Assembly: GCF_006539725.1 (NCBI RefSeq)
Contig: NZ_BJNO01000005.1
Coordinates: forward strand, 124,001-188,000
Length of the DNA: 64,000 nucleotides
Direction: 5' to 3'
From: Klebsiella terrigena
Lineage (GTDB): Bacteria > Pseudomonadota > Gammaproteobacteria > Enterobacterales > Enterobacteriaceae
The notes under the pieces: model-generated
What the model saw: only the letters and a program-made list of their open reading frames with translations
What the model was told of the DNA's origin: nothing
The model's database searches: none
Position numbers and translations under genes: made by a program
Shown: in pieces, positions 43,442 through 52,690 of the stretch
Layout of the letters: every line of letters starts with the position of its first letter
Position numbering within the stretch: position 1 is the stretch's first letter

Positions 43442-45058
43442 TCAGCGACGGCGAATTTCAGGGTGTTCGGCGCGGTGCTCTCTGACCGCAGCGCGCTGCC
43501 CGCTGTTCAGGTTAGAGGCGGTACGACTTTGCTGCCCACGCGCCTGCTGGGATTGCCAGGAGGGGGAGCGGCTTTCATTGCCGCTGAGGGCGTTGGCCCG
43601 CAGGCTGCTCGCCCTGTGCTGGCGCTGTTCCGGCGTCGCCGACTTGATCTGCGTGCGGCGCTGCTGCTGCTGTTCGGTAGGGTGCTGCGCGCGGGTTTTT
43701 GCGGTCTCGCGACGCTGCTGCTGCTGTGGCGTTGGGTTCTGCCGCGCGCTTTTGATCGCCGCGGCAGGCGCCTGGTCGTAGCCGCGATAGTTGCTGCGCT
43801 GGGTGGCCTGATGCAGCTGCTGCGAGGCCGCCTGGCGCTGGGCATCGCGGGAAGAGGTATTCGCGATTCTGTCGCTGGCTGCCGGGCCGCTTCGCTCCTG
43901 CAGCTGGGTGAGGGCCGCCTGGCGCTGCTCGTTACGATCGGCCGGATGCTGCTGGGTTGAGCTTAAACCACCGGCGACGTTGGTCTGATGGAAGCGCTGG
44001 GAGACGGTGTTATCCGGGTAGGGGATATTGCCGCGATAGGCCGGATTATGCTGCCAGCCGGTGCGGTTGCCCGGCAGATTCTGGCCGGTGATATGGTTGA
44101 AGTTATTGACGTTGATATTGATGTTATCGCCATTGTGGGAATAGCCGCGGTTATAGTCGTTGTCATGATGGTAATCATCATCATGATCCCAGTCGATGCT
44201 GCTAAACAGCGCCCAGGTCGTCGCTACGCCGAGGCTATAGCCGAAGCCCTTCACGAAGCTGTCGGTAAACTGCTCCCCGGGAGGCGGCGGCAAATAGACC
44301 GGCGGATAGGCCGTATTGGGCCAGCTGCCGTATACGGTCGACGGGTTATAGGTTGGAACGTACACCACGTTTGGGTCGGTCGATTCAATTTTGATAATCT
44401 GCGTCGGGGCAGGGGCGGCCTGACTCCCCGCGGAGGAGGATGAGGTTGCCGCAGAGGAGGCCGGCGCAGAGGCGTTGGCGGTGGTCACTTTCTGCTGCGG
44501 CGTCGATTTCAGGCTGCCTGTCTGCTGGGCAAGCGCCCGCAGCCGCTGCACCGAATCCATCACGTCATGCGGCTGCGCTAAAAAAGCATCGCCGAGGTTC
44601 TCAACCCACGGCGGATTCTCGCCCATTAGCGCGAGCAGGGCAGGGAAGGCGACGAGCGATTTGACGCTCGGGTCCCAGGGCTGGCCCGCCACCGCCTGAA
44701 CCGCCGCGTCGCCCTGCATGGAGGGATTATCCTGCGACCACTGCACGGCCTGTATCACGTTGCCGGGATAGGTTGATGCCATCAGCACCTGCGACAGCAG
44801 GTTGTCGGGATAGAGCGCGACGGGGGCAACCCATTGATCGATCTGCGCCCGGGTGTAGGTGGTGGTCACCGGCTGCGCGGCGGGTGCCGCAGGCGTTGGG
44901 GTTGCAGCAGGAGCCGCCGGTGCGGCCGGCTGAACCTCCGCTGACGCCTCGGCTATCGGCTGTGGTACGCGGCTTTTCAGGTACAGGGTACCCGCGGCGG
45001 CTAAAATCCCCGCGCTGCAAATTAACGCAATGACGTGGGGTTTAAAAAGTCGTGTCAT
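43442..45058 (-). CDS. yacH: DUF3300 family protein YacH
   Basis: Function unknown; it occupies the place of E. coli yacH between lpd and acnB. It has 538 residues from the ATG at 45058 (MTRLFKPHVIALIC), chosen for its GGAG ribosome site; a further ATG 36 nt upstream is less likely. An N-terminal membrane anchor or signal (9-28) is followed by an Ala-Pro spacer, the DUF3300 domain (about 65-285, with WVAPVALYPDNLLSQVLMAS and VVYVPTYNPSTVYG), a short His-Asp-rich patch near 289-301, and a long Gln-Arg-rich low-complexity tail. E. coli YacH is longer (617), mainly in that tail. Confidence 0.85.
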   Translation of the reverse strand: MTRLFKPHVIALICSAGILAAAGTLYLKSRVPQPIAEASAEVQPAAPAAPAATPTPAAPAAQPVTTTYTRAQIDQWVAPVALYPDNLLSQVLMASTYPGNVIQAVQWSQDNPSMQGDAAVQAVAGQPWDPSVKSLVAFPALLALMGENPPWVENLGDAFLAQPHDVMDSVQRLRALAQQTGSLKSTPQQKVTTANASAPASSAATSSSSAGSQAAPAPTQIIKIESTDPNVVYVPTYNPSTVYGSWPNTAYPPVYLPPPPGEQFTDSFVKGFGYSLGVATTWALFSSIDWDHDDDYHHDNDYNRGYSHNGDNININVNNFNHITGQNLPGNRTGWQHNPAYRGNIPYPDNTVSQRFHQTNVAGGLSSTQQHPADRNEQRQAALTQLQERSGPAASDRIANTSSRDAQRQAASQQLHQATQRSNYRGYDQAPAAAIKSARQNPTPQQQQRRETAKTRAQHPTEQQQQRRTQIKSATPEQRQHRASSLRANALSGNESRSPSWQSQQARGQQSRTASNLNSGQRAAVREHRAEHPEIRRR

Positions 45059-45385
45059 GTTAGCTCCCGGCACAATAATTTGGCCCGTATCCACTGAGTA
45101 TCGCCGAAAATAGCGTTTCCGAAGGAGTATATGCAGAGCAATTTTCTGTTTTTGATTATTGTTGGGATTGCAGTAGGTTATCTGTAACAGAATTAAATTT
45201 ATCGCCGTTATCCGCCGCCGTCGAAGCGGGCCGAAGAATCGCTCCGGCGGGCCTGTTCAGGCCGGCACTGATGCCCGGTTAGGCGAATTATTCAGGGGAT
45301 ATATACCGGGAAATGTTCGTAAAGCCTGTAAAATCCTGCCCTTAACGATTCAGCTAATTTTTAATGTTGCTTTTTTGTAAACAGA
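45059..45385. other. yacH-acnB divergent intergenic region
   Basis: Holds the yacH promoter on the minus strand (not resolved by eye), a possible 18-codon reading frame at 45131-45187, and several GC-rich inverted repeats around 45215-45285. No longer gene is supported. Confidence 0.6.
45131..45187 (+). CDS. Possible 18-residue hydrophobic membrane peptide
   Basis: ATG at 45131 follows GAAGGAG by 3 nt and opens 18 codons before TAA: MQSNFLFLIIVGIAVGYL. The peptide would be a single hydrophobic helix of about 14 residues with a short polar N-terminus, like other tiny enterobacterial membrane proteins. It has no recognised homologue that I can name. The ribosome-site spacing is tight, and so short a frame can arise by chance. 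Confidence 0.35.
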   Translation: MQSNFLFLIIVGIAVGYL

Positions 45386-45414
45386 TTAACACCTCCCTTA
45401 AATCCTGCTATGCT
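45376..45414 (+). promoter_or_regulatory. acnB promoter with a CRP-like site
   Basis: -35 TTAACA (45386-45391), a 17-nt spacer and -10 TATGCT (45409-45414) place transcription near 45421, giving a leader of about 94 nt. TGTAA-N6-TAACA (45376-45391) matches the CRP core at eight of ten bases and overlaps the -35; in E. coli acnB is activated by CRP and repressed by ArcA. Confidence 0.6.
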
Positions 45415-45514
45415 GCCGACGCGGTATCGGGCATTTACCCTACAAACTGCTGTCTCACAGGAGCGTGAAGAGAATCGCCTACCGCATTTTACAATGAGAG
45501 CGAGGAGAACCGTC

Positions 45515-48112
45515 GTGCTAGAAGAATACCGTAAGCACGTAGCTGAGCGTGCAGCCGTTGGGATTGTTGCCAAACCCTTAGATGCAACCCAAATGGCCGC
45601 GCTGGTAGAACTGCTGAAAAACCCGCCAGCGGGTGAAGAAGAATTCCTGTTAGACCTGTTAATTAACCGCGTACCGCCGGGCGTCGACGAAGCCGCCTAC
45701 GTTAAAGCCGGATTCCTTGCCGCCATCACCAAAGGTGAAGCGACCTCCCCACTGGTTACCCCTGAAAAAGCCGTTGAACTGCTGGGCACCATGCAGGGTG
45801 GTTACAACATTCATCCGCTGATTGACGCGCTGGACGATGCCAAACTGGCTCCGATTGCCGCGAAAGCGCTGTCCCATACGCTGCTGATGTTTGATAACTT
45901 CTACGATGTAGAAGAGAAAGCGAAAGCAGGTAACGAATACGCTAAGCAGGTGATGCAGTCCTGGGCTGACGCCGAGTGGTTCCTGAGCCGCCCGCCGCTG
46001 GCGGAAAAAATCACCGTGACCGTTTTCAAAGTTACCGGTGAAACGAACACCGATGACCTTTCCCCGGCGCCGGACGCGTGGTCCCGCCCGGATATCCCTC
46101 TGCACGCGCTGGCGATGCTGAAAAACGCCCGTGAAGGCATCGATCCGGATCAGCCGGGTTCGGTTGGCCCGATCAAGCAAATTGAAGCGCTGCAGAAAAA
46201 AGGCTTCCCGCTGGCCTACGTTGGCGACGTTGTCGGTACCGGCTCTTCGCGTAAATCCGCCACCAACTCGGTGCTGTGGTTTATGGGCGACGATATCCCG
46301 AACGTGCCGAACAAGCGCGGCGGCGGCCTGTGCCTTGGCGGCAAAATTGCACCAATCTTTTTTAACACTATGGAAGATGCGGGCGCACTGCCGATTGAAG
46401 TTGACGTCAACGACCTGAATATGGGCGACGTTATCGACGTTTACCCGTTCAAAGGCGAAGTGCGTAACCACGAAACCGATGCGCTGCTGGCGACCTTCGA
46501 GCTGAAAACCGACGTACTGATCGATGAAGTCCGCGCCGGTGGCCGTATTCCGCTGATTATCGGTCGTGGCCTGACGACTCGCGCGCGCGACGCCCTGGGT
46601 CTGCCGCACAGCACGGCCTTCCGTCAGGCGAAAGACGTTGCCGAAAGCACCAGCGGCTACTCGCTGGCGCAAAAAATGGTTGGCCGCGCCTGTGGCGTAA
46701 CCGGTATTCGTCCTGGCGCCTACTGTGAGCCGAAGATGACCTCCGTTGGCTCCCAGGATACCACCGGTCCGATGACCCGTGACGAGCTGAAAGACCTGGC
46801 GTGCCTGGGCTTCTCTACGGACCTGGTGATGCAGTCCTTCTGCCATACCGCGGCCTATCCGAAGCCGGTCGACGTGACCACGCACCATACTCTGCCTGAC
46901 TTCATTATGAACCGCGGCGGCGTCTCTCTGCGTCCGGGCGATGGCGTTATCCACTCGTGGCTGAACCGTATGCTGCTGCCGGACACCGTCGGTACCGGCG
47001 GTGACTCCCATACCCGTTTCCCGATCGGTATCTCCTTCCCGGCGGGCTCTGGTCTGGTCGCGTTTGCGGCTGCCACCGGCGTCATGCCGCTGGATATGCC
47101 GGAATCCGTGCTGGTGCGCTTCAAAGGGAAGATGCAGCCGGGGATCACCCTGCGCGATCTGGTTCACGCCATCCCGCTGTACGCCATCAAGCAGGGCCTG
47201 CTGACCGTTGAGAAGAAAGGGAAGAAAAACATCTTCTCCGGACGCATTCTGGAAATCGAAGGCCTGCCGGATCTGAAAGTTGAGCAGGCGTTTGAGCTCA
47301 CCGACGCCTCCGCCGAGCGTTCTGCAGCCGGCTGTACCATCAAGCTGAACCAGGCGCCGATCGTTGAGTATCTGAACTCCAACATCGTTCTGCTGAAGTG
47401 GATGATTGCCGAAGGTTACGGCGATCGCCGCACCCTGGAGCGTCGCGTTCAGGGGATGGAAAAATGGCTGGCGGATCCGCAGCTGCTCGAAGCCGATGCG
47501 GATGCGGAATATGCCGCGGTTATCGACATCGATCTGGCGGATATCAAAGAGCCGATCCTCTGCGCACCGAACGATCCGGACGACGCTCGTCTGCTGTCCG
47601 ACGTTCAGGGTGAGAAGATCGACGAAGTCTTTATCGGCTCCTGTATGACCAACATCGGCCACTTCCGTGCCGCAGGTAAGCTGCTGGATAACCATAAAGG
47701 CCAGCTGCCGACCCGCCTGTGGGTGGCTCCGCCAACCCGTATGGATGCGGCTCAGCTGACCGAAGAAGGCTACTACAGCGTCTTTGGTAAGAGCGGCGCG
47801 CGTATCGAAATCCCGGGCTGCTCCCTGTGCATGGGCAACCAGGCGCGCGTAGCCGACGGTGCGACGGTGGTTTCCACCTCAACCCGTAACTTCCCGAACC
47901 GTCTGGGGACCGGCGCGAACGTCTACCTGGCTTCCGCTGAGCTGGCGGCCGTGGCTTCACTGCTCGGCAAGCTGCCGACGCCGGAGGAGTACCAGACCTT
48001 CGTCGCTCAGGTCGATCAGACGGCAGCGGATACCTACCGCTACCTGAACTTCAACCAGCTGGATCAGTACACTGAGAAAGCGGATGGGGTTATTTTCCAG
48101 ACTGCGGTATAA
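45515..48112 (+). CDS. acnB: Aconitate hydratase B
   Basis: Main tricarboxylic-cycle aconitase, with 2-methylisocitrate dehydratase activity; the apo-form binds mRNA in iron starvation. It has 865 residues, as in E. coli. It carries an N-terminal HEAT-like domain, an early swivel domain ([12 protein letters not shown]), and the 4Fe-4S ligands C710, C769 and C772 (GSCMTN, then GCSLCMGN). I chose GTG at 45515, after GAGGAG, giving the E. coli start MLEEYRKHV; upstream in-frame ATG codons have no family support. In E. coli the sRNA RyhB targets this start region. Confidence 0.97.
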   Translation: MLEEYRKHVAERAAVGIVAKPLDATQMAALVELLKNPPAGEEEFLLDLLINRVPPGVDEAAYVKAGFLAAITKGEATSPLVTPEKAVELLGTMQGGYNIHPLIDALDDAKLAPIAAKALSHTLLMFDNFYDVEEKAKAGNEYAKQVMQSWADAEWFLSRPPLAEKITVTVFKVTGETNTDDLSPAPDAWSRPDIPLHALAMLKNAREGIDPDQPGSVGPIKQIEALQKKGFPLAYVGDVVGTGSSRKSATNSVLWFMGDDIPNVPNKRGGGLCLGGKIAPIFFNTMEDAGALPIEVDVNDLNMGDVIDVYPFKGEVRNHETDALLATFELKTDVLIDEVRAGGRIPLIIGRGLTTRARDALGLPHSTAFRQAKDVAESTSGYSLAQKMVGRACGVTGIRPGAYCEPKMTSVGSQDTTGPMTRDELKDLACLGFSTDLVMQSFCHTAAYPKPVDVTTHHTLPDFIMNRGGVSLRPGDGVIHSWLNRMLLPDTVGTGGDSHTRFPIGISFPAGSGLVAFAAATGVMPLDMPESVLVRFKGKMQPGITLRDLVHAIPLYAIKQGLLTVEKKGKKNIFSGRILEIEGLPDLKVEQAFELTDASAERSAAGCTIKLNQAPIVEYLNSNIVLLKWMIAEGYGDRRTLERRVQGMEKWLADPQLLEADADAEYAAVIDIDLADIKEPILCAPNDPDDARLLSDVQGEKIDEVFIGSCMTNIGHFRAAGKLLDNHKGQLPTRLWVAPPTRMDAAQLTEEGYYSVFGKSGARIEIPGCSLCMGNQARVADGATVVSTSTRNFPNRLGTGANVYLASAELAAVASLLGKLPTPEEYQTFVAQVDQTAADTYRYLNFNQLDQYTEKADGVIFQTAV

Positions 48113-48157
48113 GGTCACGCGTCAGCTCGCCTGACGAACTGGCTGTAAAGTCTCCAG

Positions 48158-48190
48158 TGCCCGGTGAACATTGCGTCACCGGGCATTTTT
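48158..48190 (+). terminator. Rho-independent terminator after acnB
   Basis: TGCCCGGTGA (48158-48167) and TCACCGGGCA (48176-48185), 10 bp perfect, 8-nt loop, followed by five T. Confidence 0.9.
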
Positions 48191-48296
48191 ATTTCCAATC
48201 CTTCATCCCCCACGCTTTTTTTCTTCCCCGGTGCTGCGATAATTACGCTATGGGTACAGTGCAGCGTGACGCATTGCCCTTGCAGAGGAAGAGACT

Positions 48297-48659
48297 ATGG
48301 ATTACGAATTTCTGCGCGATATTACCGGAGCGGTAAAGGTGCGGATGGCGATGGGCCACGAAGTGGTGGGGCACTGGTTTAATGAAGAGGTGAAGGATAA
48401 TCTCGCCCTGCTGGACGAAGTGGAACAGGCCGCGCGTACCGTAAAAGGCAGCGAGCGCTCATGGCAGCGTGCCGGGCATGAGTACACGTTATGGTTAGAC
48501 GGCGAGGAGGTCATGATTCGCGCTAACCAGCTGGAGATTTCCGGCGATGAAATTGAAGAAGGGATGAGCTACTACGACGAAGAGAGCTTCTCCCTCTGCG
48601 GCGTCGAAGACTTTCTGCAGGTCGTTGCCGCCTACCGCGAGTTTGTGCAACAGCGCTGA
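48297..48659 (+). CDS. yacL: UPF0231 family protein YacL
   Basis: Cytosolic protein of unknown function. It has 120 residues, as in E. coli YacL, acidic overall (about pH 4 judged from Asp/Glu content). It starts at ATG 48297 after GAGGAAGAG. The family pattern [11 protein letters not shown] ... [14 protein letters not shown] ... [17 protein letters not shown] is complete. It is flanked by acnB upstream and is convergent with speD. Confidence 0.93.
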   Translation: MDYEFLRDITGAVKVRMAMGHEVVGHWFNEEVKDNLALLDEVEQAARTVKGSERSWQRAGHEYTLWLDGEEVMIRANQLEISGDEIEEGMSYYDEESFSLCGVEDFLQVVAAYREFVQQR

Positions 48660-48663
48660 ACCC

Positions 48664-48685
48664 GGCGGAGCCTCCGTGCTCCGCC
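48664..48685. terminator. Bidirectional hairpin between yacL and speD
   Basis: GGCGGAGC (48664-48671) and GCTCCGCC (48678-48685) form a perfect 8-bp stem in the 32-nt gap between convergent genes; no strong T run. Confidence 0.5.
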
Positions 48686-48691
48686 AACGCT

Positions 48692-49486
48692 CTACACCGC
48701 AGGAATATTGCGCGCGTAGTAAATCTCGCGCATCTCCTTCCACAGCAGGTCGGTAATGACCCTGCGCTCCTCTTCGCTTAAATCTTCCGGCCTGGTATGG
48801 AACATGTAGTGCTTCAGGTCGAACTCTTTCAGCAGCATCTTGCTGTGGAAGATATTCTCCTGGTACACGTTGACGTCCACCATGTCATACAGCGACTTGA
48901 TGTCGTCGGACATAAAGTTCTGTATTGAGTTAATTTCATGATCGATAAAGTGCTTCATCCCGTTGATATCACGCGTGAAGCCGCGAACGCGGTAGTCAAT
49001 GGTGACGATATCGGATTCCAGCTGGTGGATGAGGTAGTTCAGCGCCTTCAGCGGCGAAATGACGCCGCAGGTTGATACTTCAATATCAGCGCGGAAGGTA
49101 CAGAGCCCGCCCTCGGGATGGCTTTCCGGGTAGGTATGGACGCAGATATGGCTTTTATCGAGATGGGCGACCACGGTTTCCGGCAGCGGGCCAGGATGCT
49201 CGCTTTGATCGATAAGCTGCGGGTCAATCGGTTCTTCACTGACCAGAATAGTGACGCTGGCGCCCTGCGGCTCATAATCCTGGCGCGCGATATTCAGAAT
49301 ATTGGCGCCGATTATCGAGCACGTCTCGGACAAAATCTCGGTCAGGCGGTTGGCATTGTAGAGTTCATCGATATAGGCGATATAGCCGTCGCGCTCTGCC
49401 GCCGTTTTGGCGTAACAGATATCGTAAATGCAAAAACTCAGGCTCTTGGTCAGGTTGTTAAAGCCGTGCAGCTTCAATTTTTTCAA
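48692..49486 (-). CDS. speD: S-adenosylmethionine decarboxylase proenzyme SpeD
   Basis: Pyruvoyl enzyme that makes decarboxylated SAM, the aminopropyl donor for spermidine. It has 264 residues, as in E. coli. Self-cleavage falls between K111 and S112 (LDK/SHICVH), generating the pyruvoyl group. The start codon is TTG at 49486, giving the standard [10 protein letters not shown]. It is the second gene of speE-speD, with a 14-nt gap. Confidence 0.96.
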   Translation of the reverse strand: MKKLKLHGFNNLTKSLSFCIYDICYAKTAAERDGYIAYIDELYNANRLTEILSETCSIIGANILNIARQDYEPQGASVTILVSEEPIDPQLIDQSEHPGPLPETVVAHLDKSHICVHTYPESHPEGGLCTFRADIEVSTCGVISPLKALNYLIHQLESDIVTIDYRVRGFTRDINGMKHFIDHEINSIQNFMSDDIKSLYDMVDVNVYQENIFHSKMLLKEFDLKHYMFHTRPEDLSEEERRVITDLLWKEMREIYYARNIPAV

Positions 49487-49500
49487 TTTAGTTCACCCCC

Positions 49501-50370
49501 TTATTTAAGATCGCTGACGGACAGCGCATCCAGCAGATATTGCGGTAGGGCGAATGCCGCCGTATGAATTGCCGGGTTGTAATAGCGGCACTTGAGGTTT
49601 GCTTTGTGGAAGCGCGCCTGGATAATTTCGCTGGAAAGATGGCGCAGCGCGTCATTGTCCGTCGCCCAGGCGAAGGTCATGATGCCGCCGTAATAGGTGG
49701 GCACCGCTGCCTGATAGAAGCTGACGTCGCTGAAGTAGTGGCCCAGCTTGCGGTGGCTGTCGACGGCTTCATCCTGCTGCAGAAAGCTCACGCCGTTCTG
49801 GGCGACAAAGATCCCGCCGGGGTTCAGGCAGCGCTTACAGCCGGCATAGAACGCCGAGGTGAACAGGCTCTCGCCGGGACCGATGGGGTCGGTGCAGTCG
49901 GAGATGATGACGTCAAACGTTTGCGTCGTCTGGTTAACAAAATTGACGCCGTCGTCGATAACCAGCGTAAAGCGCGGATCGTCGTAGGCGCCAGCGCTGT
50001 GGTTTGGCAGGTACTGACGGCAGAAAGAGACCACGCCCGCGTCAATCTCAACCATTGTGATCGTTTCGATATGCGGATGACGGGAGACTTCGCGCAGCAT
50101 GGCGCCGTCGCCGCCGCCGATGATCAGCACGTGCTTCGCCTGGCCGTGGGCCAGCAGCGGAACGTGGGTCATCATTTCATGATAGATAAACTCATCGCGC
50201 TCGGTGGTTTGCACCACGCCGTCCAGCGCCATCACGCGGCCAAATGCGGCGTTGTCAAAAATGATCAAATCCTGATGATCGGTCTTCTCGTGATACAGCA
50301 CGTTATCAACGGTAAAATACTGACCAAAATGGTCGTGCAGTGTTTCATGCCACAGTTTGCTATCGGCCAC
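49501..50370 (-). CDS. speE: Spermidine synthase SpeE
   Basis: Aminopropyltransferase that joins decarboxylated SAM to putrescine. It has 289 residues (288 in E. coli). The SAM-fold motif [12 protein letters not shown] and the substrate motif [13 protein letters not shown] are intact. The start codon is GTG at 50370 ([16 protein letters not shown]), with AAAGGAG upstream. It is the first gene of the speE-speD operon, so both steps of spermidine synthesis from putrescine are made together. Confidence 0.96.
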   Translation of the reverse strand: MADSKLWHETLHDHFGQYFTVDNVLYHEKTDHQDLIIFDNAAFGRVMALDGVVQTTERDEFIYHEMMTHVPLLAHGQAKHVLIIGGGDGAMLREVSRHPHIETITMVEIDAGVVSFCRQYLPNHSAGAYDDPRFTLVIDDGVNFVNQTTQTFDVIISDCTDPIGPGESLFTSAFYAGCKRCLNPGGIFVAQNGVSFLQQDEAVDSHRKLGHYFSDVSFYQAAVPTYYGGIMTFAWATDNDALRHLSSEIIQARFHKANLKCRYYNPAIHTAAFALPQYLLDALSVSDLK

Positions 50371-50537
50371 GGATTGATTCCTCCTTTGTTAACATCTGTT
50401 ACACCCGTAAAAAACGAGCGCAACATCATAGCCAACTATAGATGAGGATGCACGGCGGATATTTCAGCAATGCGCGCGCGGGCGAATACGCCTGAAAATG
50501 AAGGCGATAAGCTGACGGATATTTTATGGCGGCGACG

Positions 50538-50885
50538 TTATTTAACGTAAGCCAGCAGGCTTAGCGAATCGCGCGCCAGCGCTTTACATTTTTTGGTGGT
50601 CGAAATCTTGATGCCGCTGAGATCGCGGTAGCTATCTTCGCCGAGCGCTTTCATATTAAAGCTGTCGTAGTTGCTCAGATCCCATTGATTCTGTTGAGCA
50701 AAAAAGACCAGCGCGCGACGGATCTGGGTATTAGGCAGGTTCTGGTAACCGCAGTCGTTTTTCAGAAAAACAAATACCGCTGTTAAATCAGCCATATCTT
50801 CCGCTTCCGACTCGCTTAACGCGTAGCTATTGGCGGATAGTGCAAGCAGGCTGCCGAGCACTAGTGTTCTGCAAAGCGTCTTCAT
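50538..50885 (-). CDS. yacC: YacC, small periplasmic protein (PulS/pilotin-like)
   Basis: Secreted protein of unknown role, assigned to the PulS_OutS pilotin-like family. It has 115 residues, as in E. coli. The signal peptide is KTLCRTLVLGSLLALSANSYA, with cleavage expected before LSESEAE, and two cysteines (CGY, KCKAL) in the mature part may form a disulphide. I chose ATG at 50885, matching E. coli; the frame extends to 50924 without family support. It is divergent from cueO. Confidence 0.92.
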   Translation of the reverse strand: MKTLCRTLVLGSLLALSANSYALSESEAEDMADLTAVFVFLKNDCGYQNLPNTQIRRALVFFAQQNQWDLSNYDSFNMKALGEDSYRDLSGIKISTTKKCKALARDSLSLLAYVK

Positions 50886-50965
50886 TTTGTTTACCATTGA
50901 ATCACGGACGAACAAAGTTAGCATACTTCTTTACATGACGCCGAGCTTTATTCTTACTCTTCTGC

Positions 50966-50996
50966 TTGACCTTCCCGTTGCTGGAGGGTTTAAGCT
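50966..50996 (+). promoter_or_regulatory. CueR-controlled cueO promoter
   Basis: -35 TTGACC (50966-50971) and -10 TAAGCT (50991-50996) are separated by 19 nt, the long spacer typical of MerR-family promoters. Within it lies the inverted repeat ACCTTCC-N7-GGAGGGT (50969-50989, one mismatch), which closely matches the copA/cueO CueR box of E. coli. Copper-bound CueR would activate cueO from here. Confidence 0.88.
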
Positions 50997-51029
50997 CAAA
51001 AGTTCACCAGCAGAATAAAAGGATGTGAA

Positions 51030-52622
51030 ATGCAACGTCGTGAATTTATCAAATTAACCGCCGCGCTTAGCGCATTCAGCGCGCTTCCGCTCTGGAGCCG
51101 CTCGGCATTTGCCGCCGCTCGCCCGGCATTGCCGATACCTGAACTGCTTGCTGCCGACGCGCGAAATCGCATCACGTTAACCATCCAGGCAGGGAAAACC
51201 CAGTTTGGTCCCCATAGCGCCACCACCTGGGGGTATAACGGTAATCTGCTGGGCCCTGCGCTGCGCCTCAAAAAAGGGGAGGCGGTCACCGTGGATATTC
51301 ATAACCGCCTGGCCGAAGAGACCACCGTGCACTGGCACGGCCTGGAGGTCCCAGGCGAAGTTGACGGCGGGCCGCACGGGATCATTGCGCCAGGAGCTTC
51401 CCGCAGCGTGAGCTTCACGCCGGCGCAGCGGGCCGCCACCTGCTGGTTCCACCCGCATCAGCACGGTAAAACCGGGCGCCAGGTGGCGATGGGGCTGGCG
51501 GGGCTGGTGCTGATTTCCGATGAGGAGAGCGAGCGCCTGCTGCTGCCCAAGCAGTGGGGGATCGATGACGTGCCGGTGATCGTGCAGGATAAGCGCTTCA
51601 CCGCCGCCGGCGAAATTGACTATCAGCTCGATATCATGAGTGCGGCCGTCGGTTGGTTTGGCGATACGCTGCTGACCAACGGGGCGCTCTATCCCGAACA
51701 CGCCGCCCCGCGCGGCTGGCTGCGCCTGCGCCTGCTTAACGGCTGCAACGCCCGCTCGCTCAATTTCTCAACCAGCGACGGCCGACCGATGTACGTGGTA
51801 GCCAGCGACGGCGGGCTGCTTGCCGAGCCGGTCAAGGTGAGCGAGCTGCCGGCATTGATGGGAGAACGTTTTGAAGTGCTGGTGGATACCCGCGACGGCA
51901 AAGCCTTCGATCTGATCACGCTGCCGGTCAGTCAGATGGGCATGGCGATTGCCCCGTTCGACAAGCCGCAGCCGGTGCTGCGCGTCCAGCCGTTGACGAT
52001 TCAGGCATCCGGCCAGCTGCCGGATACCCTGGCGGCGATGCCCGGGCTGCCGCCGCTGGCTGGCCTGACCCAGCGCACGCTGCAGCTGTCGATGGATCCG
52101 ATGCTGGATATGATGGGCATGCAGGCGCTGATGAAAAAGTACGGCGACGGCGCGATGTCAGGCATGCACCACGGCGGTATGATGGATAGCGGCAGCATGG
52201 GAAATATGAACCACGGCGAGATGGGCAAGATGAACCACGCGGGTATGGGGCAGATGAACCACGGCGACGGCGCGTTCGATTTCCACAACGCCAACCGTAT
52301 CAACGGTAAAGCTTTCGATATGGACGTGCCGATGTTCGCTGCGGCGAAGGGAGAGTACGAGCGCTGGGTCATCTCCGGCAAAGGCGACATGATGCTGCAC
52401 CCGTTCCACATCCACGGTACCCAGTTCCGCATTCTGTCGGAAAACGGCCGCCCGCCCGCCGCGCATCGGACGGGGTGGAAAGATACCGTGCGGGTCGACG
52501 GCGGCGTCAGCGAAGTGCTGGTCAAGTTTGACCACGAGGCGCCGAAGGAGTTTGCCTATATGGCGCACTGCCATCTGCTGGAGCATGAGGATACCGGCAT
52601 GATGCTCGGCTTTACGGTCTAG
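51030..52622 (+). CDS. cueO: Multicopper oxidase CueO
   Basis: Periplasmic cuprous oxidase that protects against copper. It has 530 residues (516 in E. coli). A twin-arginine signal (MQRREFIKL ... SAFA) exports the folded enzyme. Copper ligands are all present: H101/H103, H141/H143, H457/H460/H462, and the C-terminal [13 protein letters not shown] (C514). The Met/His-rich copper-binding insert at about 355-411 is longer than in E. coli by about 14 residues, which accounts for the size difference. It is convergent with gcd. Confidence 0.96.
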   Translation: MQRREFIKLTAALSAFSALPLWSRSAFAAARPALPIPELLAADARNRITLTIQAGKTQFGPHSATTWGYNGNLLGPALRLKKGEAVTVDIHNRLAEETTVHWHGLEVPGEVDGGPHGIIAPGASRSVSFTPAQRAATCWFHPHQHGKTGRQVAMGLAGLVLISDEESERLLLPKQWGIDDVPVIVQDKRFTAAGEIDYQLDIMSAAVGWFGDTLLTNGALYPEHAAPRGWLRLRLLNGCNARSLNFSTSDGRPMYVVASDGGLLAEPVKVSELPALMGERFEVLVDTRDGKAFDLITLPVSQMGMAIAPFDKPQPVLRVQPLTIQASGQLPDTLAAMPGLPPLAGLTQRTLQLSMDPMLDMMGMQALMKKYGDGAMSGMHHGGMMDSGSMGNMNHGEMGKMNHAGMGQMNHGDGAFDFHNANRINGKAFDMDVPMFAAAKGEYERWVISGKGDMMLHPFHIHGTQFRILSENGRPPAAHRTGWKDTVRVDGGVSEVLVKFDHEAPKEFAYMAHCHLLEHEDTGMMLGFTV

Positions 52623-52644
52623 CCCGGCCCCTGTTGTGCAAAAG

Positions 52645-52672
52645 AAAAGGCCCGGTTCTCACCGGGCCTTTT
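52645..52672. terminator. Bidirectional terminator between cueO and gcd
   Basis: AAAAGGCCCGGT (52645-52656) and ACCGGGCCTTTT (52661-52672), a 12-bp perfect stem with a TCTC loop and A/T tails that serve both strands. Confidence 0.92.
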
Positions 52673-52690
52673 GCTCTTCAACTGCAGCGG

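Noticed and set aside
43088..43960. A 290-codon plus-strand frame opposite the DUF2950-yacH pair
   Set aside because: It has no domain, and it runs across the start of the DUF2950 gene, which has a clear signal peptide and ribosome site on the other strand.
45659..47695. A 678-codon open frame on the minus strand, antisense to acnB
   Set aside because: Same cause: codon bias in acnB leaves the opposite frame open. The product is low in plausible motifs and there is no promoter or ribosome site.
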